From Planctomycetota bacterium (GTDB lineage Bacteria; Planctomycetota; MHYJ01; JACPRB01): DNA of 6,443 nt. The translations under genes were made by a program, and so were the position numbers. Each line of letters begins with the position of its first letter. Within the stretch, counting starts at the first letter, position 1. The stretch is from positions 2,769-9,211 of the forward strand of contig JAHFOZ010000193.1 in assembly GCA_023261405.1 (NCBI GenBank). Direction: 5' to 3'. Below the pieces are notes generated by a model. That model was not told where the DNA came from. It saw only the letters and a list, made by a program, of their open reading frames with translations, and ran no database searches. Below, in pieces: positions 1 to 5,418 of this stretch.

Positions 1-2
1 GG

Positions 3-791
3 CGGGACGGCCGCGCCCGCGAGCTCCTCAAGCAGACCGCCGCGATCAACGTCGTGCGCTGCTGGTGGGCGGTGGGCGACGTGCCCAAGGCCCTGGCGGC
101 CATCGGCACCCTGCGTCAGGACAAGCCCGACAGCTTCTACCTGCGCGAGTCGTTCGAGATCGAGATCAAGTGCCAGCTCCGCCGCAACGACGTGGCCGCC
201 GCCTCGAAGGCGGTGGACGGGCTGGACGACCGCGGCCGCCTGGACGGCTTCCCCGAGTGGCGGAAGACGGCGGACGTCCTCCGCGGCGACCTCCTCGAGC
301 TCAAGGGCGACTTCCGCGCCGCCATCGCGATCCACAAGAAGTACGTGAAGGACCGTGACGTGGGCGAGGACGCCACGCTCGGCGAGCTGCGCTGCATGCG
401 GGCGTTGAACGACTGGAACGGTCTCGGCACGCGCTCCGAGGGCCTCCTGGCCGAGCTCAAGAACAAGAAGGATGCGAGCCGCCGGGTCATGATGGCCGCC
501 TACAACGGCCGGGGCGAGGTGAAGCTGAACCAGGGCAAGGCCAAGGATGCGCTCCTGGACTTCATGCAGGGCGTCGAGGTCCTCAAGAGCGGCGATCCCA
601 CCCGCGAGCACGAGACGTCCCTGGGCCGCGCCTCCATCGCCTGCGCCACCCACGCCGCCGCGGAAAAAGACAAGGCCCAGAAGGAGCTCTTCCGCAACCG
701 GGCCCTCGAACTCCTGGGCGAGCTCAGCAAGAACTACCCCGGCTCGCCCCTGGCCAAGGAAGCCAAAGCCGCCATCGACGCGATCAAGTAG
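3..791 (+). CDS. Tetratricopeptide-like repeat protein, C-terminal part (5' end outside window)
   Basis: The frame is open from the left window edge and ends with TAG, giving 262 visible residues. A GTG at 54 could serve as a start, but the codons before it read as a normal continuation of the helical protein (RDGRARELLKQ...), so the gene probably begins outside the window. The sequence is a run of amphipathic helix pairs with TPR-like signatures: WWAVGDVPKALAAIGTL near the start, GDLLELKGDFRAAIAIHKKY in the middle, YNGRGEVKLNQGKAKDALLDF later, and an ending (NYPGSPLAKEAKAAIDAI) typical of the last helix of TPR proteins. Such domains usually act as protein-binding scaffolds; no catalytic motif is visible and no partner can be named. 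It converges on the regulator gene at 964-3393, so it is not part of that operon. The repeat-fold assignment is fairly secure; the exact role is unknown. Confidence 0.8.
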   Translation, partial: RDGRARELLKQTAAINVVRCWWAVGDVPKALAAIGTLRQDKPDSFYLRESFEIEIKCQLRRNDVAAASKAVDGLDDRGRLDGFPEWRKTADVLRGDLLELKGDFRAAIAIHKKYVKDRDVGEDATLGELRCMRALNDWNGLGTRSEGLLAELKNKKDASRRVMMAAYNGRGEVKLNQGKAKDALLDFMQGVEVLKSGDPTREHETSLGRASIACATHAAAEKDKAQKELFRNRALELLGELSKNYPGSPLAKEAKAAIDAIK

Positions 792-795
792 GGCG

Positions 796-825
796 GCGTC
801 CGGGCGGCCCGCCTGGGAAGGACGC
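796..825. terminator. Weak hairpin between convergent genes, possible terminator
   Basis: GCGTCC at 796-801 pairs with GGACGC at 820-825, enclosing a second short stem (GGGCG at 802-806 with CGCCT at 810-814, one G-U pair, 3-nt loop). It begins five bases after the stop of the TPR-like gene. No T-run follows on either strand, so it is not a canonical intrinsic terminator, and short GC stems arise easily by chance in such GC-rich DNA. The rest of the 172-bp gap (792-963) shows nothing else I can support. Confidence 0.3.
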
Positions 826-963
826 GATGGGCCGCTGGGGGGAGCACTCCCGCGGCGACGACCGCAACGGCGAAGGTGTCCTTTGGAATGTCGCCGACAT
901 CGCGGGAAAATGAGGGCTCATCCACATCAGGTGGCCCGCCGCGGAGAACGTGCGGCCGGGGGA

Positions 964-3393
964 TCAGCGCCGGCGGCTGGACCAGAGGAAGTCGACCATC
1001 TCGGCGAGGATCTTGTTGTAGATCTCGAAGTCGGTCTTCTCGTTCCCGAAGTCCGAGGTCAGGAAGAAGGTGACGCCGGACTGCGCGTGGCGCGTCGCCA
1101 GGTAGCCGTCGGCCTCGGCGTCGCTCTCGGTGAAGCGGAAGGTCTGCTCGATGCCGCGCAGCAGGTAACGGTCGTCGATCCCCTCGAAGCGCATCTCCAT
1201 CCGATAGGCGGGCTTGTGCCTGTCGAGGAGCTGGCCGTAGAGGACCTTGAGCTGCTCGATCGTGCGGCGCGGGAAGCCGATGCAGGCCACCTCGCACACG
1301 TCGAGCGGGCCGCCCCCCTTCGCCGTGTAGGTCTGCTCGCGGAGGCAGACCACCATCGGGACGGCCTGCTTGGAGCCCAGCCCGGCCGCGGCCTTCATGT
1401 GGTCGATGTACTCCTCGGTGAACTTCTTCATCCGCGGCGTGACCTGCAGGGGACCGCGCGTCCCGTCGTCGCGGACCTCGCATTCCATCCCGCGGTCCAC
1501 GTTCATCCAGATCTTCAGGCCCATGTTCCGGTGGTTGTGGCCGAGGATCATCCCCGCATCCAGAGTCTCGGACAGGGTCCTGGCCACCCGCCCGGAGTCG
1601 GGCTCGCCCTCGTAGTACGGATGCGCGACCACGAGGCCGGGGTACTTCCTGCTCCCGCCCTGGACGTGCTCGATCCAGATGTCGGCGCGCGGGTCGCCCA
1701 CGAGGTCGGGCCGGCGCGTCCAGGCGACCTCGGTCCCCACGTCCGTCTTCACCGGCGCGGCGGGCTTCGATCCCAGGCGCGCCGCCGAGCGATGGCCGGC
1801 GCTCACCAGGATCTCGCCCCTGGCGTTCTGGAACCTCACCGAGCCCTCGAGGACGTGGAGCGCGGTGCTCTTCTCGTCCATCTCGACCATGAACGCCGTG
1901 CCCACCACGATCACGTCGGCGGCCGGGGTGGAGACGACGAACGGGAGCGGCCGCTTCTCCACGGTGAAGAAGGCCTTCCCCTTCTGGAGCGCGACGCGGG
2001 TCTCGCCGCCCTCCTGCTGCTCGACCTGGCAGGACGTGCCTTTTTCGAACGTCACGGCGAACCCGCCGTCGGCGCTGAATGAGGCCACGTGGCGGTGATC
2101 GGTGAAGACCTCTTCGCCCCGGGCGAGCTGCGCCCCCTTGGCCAGCCTCTCGATCCCTGCGGCAGCCTTGCGTGAGACTACGCCCGTCACTCCCGTCACG
2201 CTGATGGCGAGATAGCGGGCCGGCGGCTTGGGGGCCGGCTTGGGCTCCACGAATGTCGGCTGCTCGACCTTGACGACGAGCTTGGGTTCCTCCCTGGGCG
2301 GGACGGGGTCCGAAGGCTTGGGCTGCTCGATCTTGGCGACGGGCTTCGGGACTTCCATCGGCGGGAGAGGCTTGGCCTCGACCTTGAGGGGCGGCGTCTC
2401 GCGGACGACCTTCGGTTCTTCCTTCGGTGGGAGGGGCGCGGGATTCGGCTTCTCCTCGCGCACGACGACCGCTTTCGCCGGGTCGGACTTCTTGACCTTC
2501 ACCGTCGGGCCGGGATCCGATCCGCCCCCGACCGCGACCAGGAGGATCATGAGCAGCGCGGCGGCTGCGGAGGCGGCCACCCAGGGAAGGACCGCGGGCT
2601 TCCTGCGCTTCACGATCTTGAAGGCGCCCGTGACGTGGCGGATGCGGCCGCTCGCGGACATGCGCCGGCCCTCCGCCAGCAGGGCGACCCGGCGACGCAG
2701 CGACTCGGGGACTTCGATCGGCTGGGTATCCAGGGCGCCCACGAGGGCGACCAGGTCCTCGCGGCATTTGGAGCAGGAGGCCAGGTGGGTCTCGACCTCG
2801 CTCTCGCGGGCGGCGGGGAGATGCCGCCGGGCGTAGGAGCCCAGGACGACTTCCTGGAGACAGGGGCCGGCGGGTGTGCCGAACGGGGCGCGCGCGAAGA
2901 CGACGGCGGCGGCCTTGAAGCCCGCGAGCGCGGTGCGGCAGGGGGCGCAAGCCTTCGCGTGCGCCTCGGCGCCCGAGGCGTCGCCCATCCCGTGGGCCGC
3001 CTCAAAGAGCGCCTCGCGCGAAGGGCAGGCAGGTACCAGCGCTGCGATGCGGCTGGCCAGGGGGACGGGGGCTTCGGGAATTTCTTCCTCGAGCGTCTCG
3101 ACCAGGGCCACCAGATCCTCCCGGCACCTGGCGCAGGCGGCGAGGTGGGATTCCACGCCGGCTTCTTGGGCTTCGGGGACGGCGCGGCGGGCGTAGGCGG
3201 CGAGCAGGGGGACTTGGAGGCAGGTCCCGGCGTGCTGCGTGTAGGCCGTGGTGGAGAGCACGTCGGCGGCGCCGGTCATGCCGGCGTAGAGGGAGCGGCA
3301 CTCCTCGCAGGAGTCCAGGTGGGCCTGGACGCTTTCGGGATCCGCGGCGGCGTTGACCGCCTCGAGGATCTCCTGGCGGCTGGGACAGCTCAT
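964..3393 (-). CDS. Transmembrane anti-sigma-like regulator: four zinc fingers, FecR domain, unassigned C-terminus
   Basis: The product is 809 residues. Its ATG overlaps the sigma-factor stop (ATGA), which fixes the start and implies translational coupling, since no Shine-Dalgarno is visible. Residues 1-240 hold four HxxxCxxC zinc-finger modules of the anti-sigma type, with ligands C3/H25/C29/C32, C58/H83/C87/C90, C123/H145/C149/C152 and C178/H203/C207/C210. A basic stretch (KIVKRRK, 259-265) precedes one hydrophobic helix at about 268-289, predicting a cytoplasmic N-terminus. Residues 295-392 are a Pro/Lys/Glu/Val-rich spacer. Residues about 395-545 resemble a FecR domain (LARGEEVFT, GGFAVTFEKGT, FFTVEKRPLPFVVSTPAADVIVVGTAF, LEGSVRF, VSAGHRSAA). 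Residues about 556-809 match no family I recognise. In zinc-finger anti-sigma families the N-terminal module sequesters the neighbouring ECF sigma factor and the outer part senses a signal. Binding to the adjacent sigma factor is inferred from gene order. The length is far above that of ordinary anti-sigma factors. Confidence 0.85.
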   Translation of the reverse strand: MSCPSRQEILEAVNAAADPESVQAHLDSCEECRSLYAGMTGAADVLSTTAYTQHAGTCLQVPLLAAYARRAVPEAQEAGVESHLAACARCREDLVALVETLEEEIPEAPVPLASRIAALVPACPSREALFEAAHGMGDASGAEAHAKACAPCRTALAGFKAAAVVFARAPFGTPAGPCLQEVVLGSYARRHLPAARESEVETHLASCSKCREDLVALVGALDTQPIEVPESLRRRVALLAEGRRMSASGRIRHVTGAFKIVKRRKPAVLPWVAASAAAALLMILLVAVGGGSDPGPTVKVKKSDPAKAVVVREEKPNPAPLPPKEEPKVVRETPPLKVEAKPLPPMEVPKPVAKIEQPKPSDPVPPREEPKLVVKVEQPTFVEPKPAPKPPARYLAISVTGVTGVVSRKAAAGIERLAKGAQLARGEEVFTDHRHVASFSADGGFAVTFEKGTSCQVEQQEGGETRVALQKGKAFFTVEKRPLPFVVSTPAADVIVVGTAFMVEMDEKSTALHVLEGSVRFQNARGEILVSAGHRSAARLGSKPAAPVKTDVGTEVAWTRRPDLVGDPRADIWIEHVQGGSRKYPGLVVAHPYYEGEPDSGRVARTLSETLDAGMILGHNHRNMGLKIWMNVDRGMECEVRDDGTRGPLQVTPRMKKFTEEYIDHMKAAAGLGSKQAVPMVVCLREQTYTAKGGGPLDVCEVACIGFPRRTIEQLKVLYGQLLDRHKPAYRMEMRFEGIDDRYLLRGIEQTFRFTESDAEADGYLATRHAQSGVTFFLTSDFGNEKTDFEIYNKILAEMVDFLWSSRRR
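2218..2511 (-). repeat. Low-complexity Pro/Lys/Glu/Val spacer with imperfect internal repeats
   Basis: This stretch encodes residues 295-392 of the regulator, directly after its membrane helix. It contains related pieces such as LPPKEEPKVV (321-330) and VPPREEPKLVV (364-374), and KIEQP (354-358) and KVEQP (375-379). The composition resembles the extended periplasmic spacers of envelope-spanning proteins such as TonB. It probably holds the FecR-like and C-terminal parts away from the membrane. Confidence 0.65.
2674..3387 (-). repeat. Internal duplication encoding two A-B pairs of zinc fingers (120-residue period)
   Basis: Residues 3-120 and 123-240 of the regulator are copies of one unit. All eight zinc-ligand positions recur exactly 120 residues apart: C3/C123, H25/H145, C29/C149, C32/C152, C58/C178, H83/H203, C87/C207 and C90/C210. 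The first half of each unit begins CPSR (module A). The second begins CLQ, continues with YARR and ends CREDLVALV (module B). The DNA copies (3034-3387 and 2674-3027) have diverged substantially, so the duplication is old, while spacing and ligands have been kept. Confidence 0.85.
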
Positions 3394-4010
3394 TCGGGGG
3401 CACTCATCAGGTTCTTGTCGGACAGGTACTTCTGCATCTTCTCCACCGCGCGCATGAGGGTGGGGCTGATGCTGTTCTGCTTGATGCCGGTGATGCGGGA
3501 GATTTCGCGGTATTTCTTCCCGTTGAGGTAGAAGAGCTGGACGACGAGGCGCTCCTTGGGGTTGAGCGCACCGAGCGAGTCGTTGACGGCGGTCTTGTAC
3601 TCGGCCTGGAGGGAGTCCCCCTCGCCGGCCTCGGAGGGGGCGGCCAGGGCCGAGCCCAGGCGCAGGTCCGAGTCTTCTTTGCTTTCGTCCAGGGACACGG
3701 AAGCGATCCTCTTCTTTCGCACGAAGTCGATGGCTCGGCGGCGGCCGCTGATCGCCAGCCACGCCTTCAGGTCGTACGGCTCGCCGATGGTCCCGAGCAC
3801 CCGGTAGTTGTCGCGGACGAGAGATTCGAAGAGGTCGTTCGTGATGTCCTCGACGTCCTGGTCGGACGTTCCCCGACCGTAGGTCCCGAGCGTCTTCCGG
3901 ACCACGTGATACACCAGTTTTAGATAGAGCTTTACTAACTCCGCCCAGGCTTCATTCCGGCCCTGGCGGAGGGCTTCCACGAGTTCTCTGTCGCCCATCT
4001 GGGCAGCCAT
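3390..4010 (-). CDS. ECF-type RNA polymerase sigma factor
   Basis: The product is 206 residues, a normal size for a group 4 (ECF) sigma factor with regions 2 and 4 and no region 3. Region 2 spans about residues 15-102: a DVEDITNDLFESLV stretch (52-65) for core polymerase contact and LKAWLAISGRRRAIDFVRKKR (81-101) for -10 recognition. A variable acidic linker (104-140) leads to region 4 at about 143-197, with LNPKERLVVQLFYLNG and a helix-turn-helix (YREISRITGIKQNSISPTLMRAVEKM) that reads -35 elements. An in-frame TGA lies immediately before the ATG at 4010, so no longer start exists; Met5 (ATG at 3998) is an alternative. Neither start has a clear Shine-Dalgarno. The gene ends in a 4-base overlap with the regulator gene, its likely anti-sigma partner. 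Its target genes cannot be read from the window. Codons 25-32 include TTA, GTA, CTA and AAA, unusual for this GC-rich DNA. Confidence 0.9.
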   Translation of the reverse strand: MAAQMGDRELVEALRQGRNEAWAELVKLYLKLVYHVVRKTLGTYGRGTSDQDVEDITNDLFESLVRDNYRVLGTIGEPYDLKAWLAISGRRRAIDFVRKKRIASVSLDESKEDSDLRLGSALAAPSEAGEGDSLQAEYKTAVNDSLGALNPKERLVVQLFYLNGKKYREISRITGIKQNSISPTLMRAVEKMQKYLSDKNLMSAPE

Positions 4011-4015
4011 TCATC

Positions 4016-4108
4016 GAACGGGGGGCATGAAAGATTCGTACAGGAAATCGAGACGGGCGGGAATGGCCGCCAAAGACCCTTGGCCATGCCCCATGCATGC
4101 CCCCGTTC
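4016..4108 (-). promoter_or_regulatory. Long-range inverted repeat in the sigma-factor mRNA leader
   Basis: On the + strand GAACGGGGGGCATG (4016-4029) is the reverse complement of CATGCCCCCGTTC (4096-4108), apart from one extra G in the run. In the leftward transcript this lets the first bases of the mRNA (starting near 4107 if the promoter below is right) pair over 13 bp with the segment ending five bases before the sigma start codon. A shorter second copy of the upstream arm (GGGGCATG on the - strand, 4092-4085) could pair with the same segment over 8 bp, giving two competing structures. The pairing is seen in the sequence; a role in limiting translation is inferred. Confidence 0.45.
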
Positions 4109-4113
4109 CCCCC

Positions 4114-4143
4114 ATCATACCACCTGGGAATGGGCGATGTCAC
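4114..4143 (-). promoter_or_regulatory. Sigma70-like promoter for the sigma-factor/regulator operon
   Basis: Reading leftward, GTGACA (4143-4138, five of six to TTGACA) is followed after 18 bases by TATGAT (4119-4114, five of six to TATAAT). Transcription would begin around 4107, leaving a leader of about 97 nt before the ATG at 4010. It is the best promoter-like pair noticed in the divergent region. It resembles the housekeeping consensus rather than the GGAAC-type ECF -35, so direct self-activation by the ECF factor is not indicated. Confidence 0.55.
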
Positions 4144-4172
4144 GGGGAGCCCCAGCGGGTCTCCGTGACATC
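4136..4172. promoter_or_regulatory. Palindrome overlapping the -35 box, candidate operator
   Basis: GATGTCACGG (4136-4145) is exactly repeated in inverted form as CCGTGACATC (4163-4172), and the arms extend three more pairs inward with one G-T. A further direct copy of CGTGACA lies at 4181-4187, 17 bases after the one at 4164. The left arm covers the -35 element of the leftward operon. A dimeric DNA-binding protein could therefore block or tune that promoter. The arms are separated by 17 bases centre-side, so a stem-loop reading is also possible; a terminator is unlikely between divergent genes. Confidence 0.45.
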
Positions 4173-4264
4173 AGCGAAGACGTGACAGAGCGGCTTCAAG
4201 GGGGGAGTCCGTGCCGACGGCCACGCGAGGGATTATAGCCGGGAAAGAGGTACACTGTCCGGGC

Positions 4265-4744
4265 ATGAACTATTGCCCGGCGTGTGGCACGGGGTATGAC
4301 GACGGCCAGAAGCGCTGCGCCGACTGCGCCGTGGACCTGATCGAGCTTGTCGCGGACGAAGCGCCCCCCGGGAAGCTCCTCACGGTCGCCGCGCTCGACA
4401 CTCCGATGAAGGCGGCAATCCTCGCCAGCCGCCTCGAGGCCGAGGGGGTCGAGTGCTTCATCGCCGACGCCGAGACTGTCGGGATGCACGGCCTCCTGGC
4501 GGGGGCGGTGGGCGGGGTCAAGGTCCAGGTCCGCGAGACCGACGCGCCGCGCGCGGCGGGCATCGTCCGGAGCGTCTACCCCTCCCCCTCCCGGCCCGCC
4601 TGTCCGGGCTGCGGGTCCGAGGAGACTCGCCGCAAGGGGCTCTCCCTCCCCATGGCGGTCCTCGTGGTGCTGACCTTCGGCGTCCTGGCGCTCTTCCTCG
4701 CCCCGACGTGGATCTGCACGCCCTGTAGCCGGGAGTGGAGATGA
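4265..4744 (+). CDS. Zinc-ribbon / DUF2007 membrane protein
   Basis: The product is 159 residues. It opens with a zinc ribbon (C4-x2-C7, C18-x2-C21; MNYCPACGTGYDDGQKRCADC). Residues about 37-102 match the DUF2007 pattern (Pfam 'putative signal transducing protein'): LLTVAALDTPMKAAILASRLEAEG, then a GAVGGVKVQV strand and DAPRAAGIV. A second ribbon follows, with its knuckles C113-x2-C116 and C151-x2-C154 separated by one hydrophobic helix (about 128-147). The start is placed here because family members begin at the first CxxC ribbon; a GTG at 4211 would add 18 residues with no homology to it. AAGAGG at 4245-4250 is a rather distant ribosome site. DUF2007 is thought to bind small ligands or proteins in signalling, but its exact role is not established. 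It is divergent from the sigma gene and may share its control region. Confidence 0.85.
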   Translation: MNYCPACGTGYDDGQKRCADCAVDLIELVADEAPPGKLLTVAALDTPMKAAILASRLEAEGVECFIADAETVGMHGLLAGAVGGVKVQVRETDAPRAAGIVRSVYPSPSRPACPGCGSEETRRKGLSLPMAVLVVLTFGVLALFLAPTWICTPCSREWR

Positions 4745-4805
4745 CGTCCGGGCGAACGGCGTGGACGCGGGTGCTTTCCCTCAGCGCACCCATTCCCAAC
4801 CTTCC

Positions 4806-4834
4806 TTGTATCCCCGCGGACGAAGGAATAAACT
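4806..4834 (+). promoter_or_regulatory. Weak promoter candidate ahead of the coiled-coil gene
   Basis: TTGTAT (4806-4811) and TAAACT (4829-4834) are 17 bases apart, with three and four of six consensus matches. Transcription would begin at about 4841, next to the ATG at 4842, which would make a nearly leaderless mRNA. AAGGA at 4824-4827 overlaps this region and could instead serve as a distant ribosome site on a longer transcript from the DUF2007 gene. Both readings are weak. Confidence 0.2.
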
Positions 4835-4841
4835 GCGCTTG

Positions 4842-5312
4842 ATGAAAGAGCCCCTCGACATGTTCGTCCGGAAAGTCTGGGCCGGCATCCAGCTGACCCT
4901 CGGGGAGATCCGCGACCTGCGTGAGGATTCCAACAGGAGGACGGATCGATGGGAGCGGCAGGCGGCCGAGGATCGGAAACAGGCTATCGATGATCGAAAG
5001 CAAGCCATTGAGGATCGCAAGGAAGCGATCGAGGACCGCAAGCAGGCCGCGGATGACAGGCGTCAGATGAACGAGACGATCCAGGGCATCCGGAAGGCCC
5101 TGGCGGTGATCGGGAAGCGGGGAGGGGAATTCGTCGAGATCCAGAGGGAGCAAGGAGCGCAGCTGAAGAAGCTGATCGAACTGGCCGAGAAGAACACCGG
5201 GATTCTCATGGAGAACACCGATATTCTCCACAAGCACACGGACATCCTCCTCTCCATCCAGAAGTCGGTCCACGGCCGCGACAACGGCCATGGCAACGGC
5301 AGGAAGAAGTAG
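4842..5312 (+). CDS. Small coiled-coil protein of unknown function with heptad repeats
   Basis: The product is 156 residues from the chosen ATG (MKEPLDMFVRKVW...). An in-frame GTG-type start at 4761 would add 27 residues of low-complexity, poorly conserved-looking sequence, and Met7 (ATG at 4860) is another option. No signal peptide or membrane helix is visible. Residues 44-78 are consecutive seven-residue repeats of the form DRKQAIE, highly charged and strongly coiled-coil. A middle segment (79-117) continues helical with QREQGAQLKKLIELAEK. Residues 118-138 contain three further heptads of the form NTDILxx, with Ile/Leu at regular spacing. The tail (143-156) is Gly/Asn/Lys-rich and likely disordered. 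This pattern suggests an elongated, self-associating helical rod; no family name is recognised. It lies 97 bp after the DUF2007 gene on the same strand, so joint transcription is possible but not shown. Confidence 0.75.
   Translation: MKEPLDMFVRKVWAGIQLTLGEIRDLREDSNRRTDRWERQAAEDRKQAIDDRKQAIEDRKEAIEDRKQAADDRRQMNETIQGIRKALAVIGKRGGEFVEIQREQGAQLKKLIELAEKNTGILMENTDILHKHTDILLSIQKSVHGRDNGHGNGRKK
4971..5075 (+). repeat. Tandem 21-bp repeats encoding DRKQAIE heptads
   Basis: Four 21-bp units (4971, 4992, 5013, 5034) encode DRKQAID, DRKQAIE, DRKEAIE and DRKQAAD, and a degenerate fifth at 5055 encodes DRRQMNE. The units differ mostly at third codon positions (for example CGG, CGA, CGC for Arg), which indicates the peptide is kept rather than the DNA being freshly copied. 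Confidence 0.85.
5193..5255 (+). repeat. Three tandem heptads of the NTDIL type
   Basis: Three consecutive 21-bp units encode NTGILME, NTDILHK and HTDILLS in the same reading frame as the upstream DRKQAIE series. The hydrophobic pair IL recurs every seven residues, as expected for a coiled-coil core. The unit differs in sequence from the upstream heptads, so this is a separate expansion. Confidence 0.75.
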
Positions 5313-5358
5313 GATCCGCGCAGCACGCCCCGGGCCTTTCTCGGTACTTCGACTCGCG

Positions 5359-5403
5359 AGTTCGGGACCCGCTGCCCCCGCGGGGGGTACCGGGTCCCGA
5401 ACT
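5359..5403. terminator. Strong inverted repeat between convergent genes, likely bidirectional terminator
   Basis: AGTTCGGGACCCG (5359-5371) and CGGGTCCCGAACT (5391-5403) are perfect 13-bp arms. The 19-base interior contains its own palindrome CCCCCGCGGGGG (5375-5386), giving a nested hairpin. It lies 47 bases after the coiled-coil stop and 16 bases after the amidohydrolase stop on the other strand, the expected place for a shared terminator. No T-run follows on either strand, so classical intrinsic termination is not certain; RNA-end protection or Rho-linked termination would also fit. Confidence 0.65.
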
Positions 5404-5418
5404 TATCCGGCTCAGTAC

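Noticed and set aside
909..920. ATGAGGGCTCAT hairpin followed by TTTT on the - strand, as a terminator of the regulator gene
   Set aside because: The stem is only four to five pairs with a two- to four-base loop and the T-run is four bases, too weak to claim.
547..2082. Long open frame on the + strand
   Set aside because: It lacks recognisable motifs, has an Arg/Ala/Pro-rich composition typical of off-frame GC-rich DNA, and lies over the TPR-like and regulator genes, which have clear domains.
734..2950. Long open frame on the - strand in a different phase from the regulator
   Set aside because: The product is an Arg/Pro/Gly-rich shadow of the regulator gene; the FecR and zinc-finger motifs are in the other frame.
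3394..3762. Upstream extension of the regulator frame to an ATG at 3762
   Set aside because: It would run through the sigma-factor gene in another frame. The sigma frame has clear region 2 and 4 motifs, and the ATGA overlap at 3390-3393 gives a natural start.
4211..4264. GTG start 18 codons upstream for the DUF2007 gene
   Set aside because: The added residues are not family-like, the GGGGGAG before it is too close to the codon, and the protein family begins at the MNYCPACG ribbon.
4971..5075. Regular short repeats as a CRISPR array
   Set aside because: The units are contiguous without spacers, stay in one reading frame and encode heptads.
1679..5291. Other long open frames opposite the regulator, DUF2007 and coiled-coil genes
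   Set aside because: They show no domain motifs and follow from high third-position GC of the true genes.
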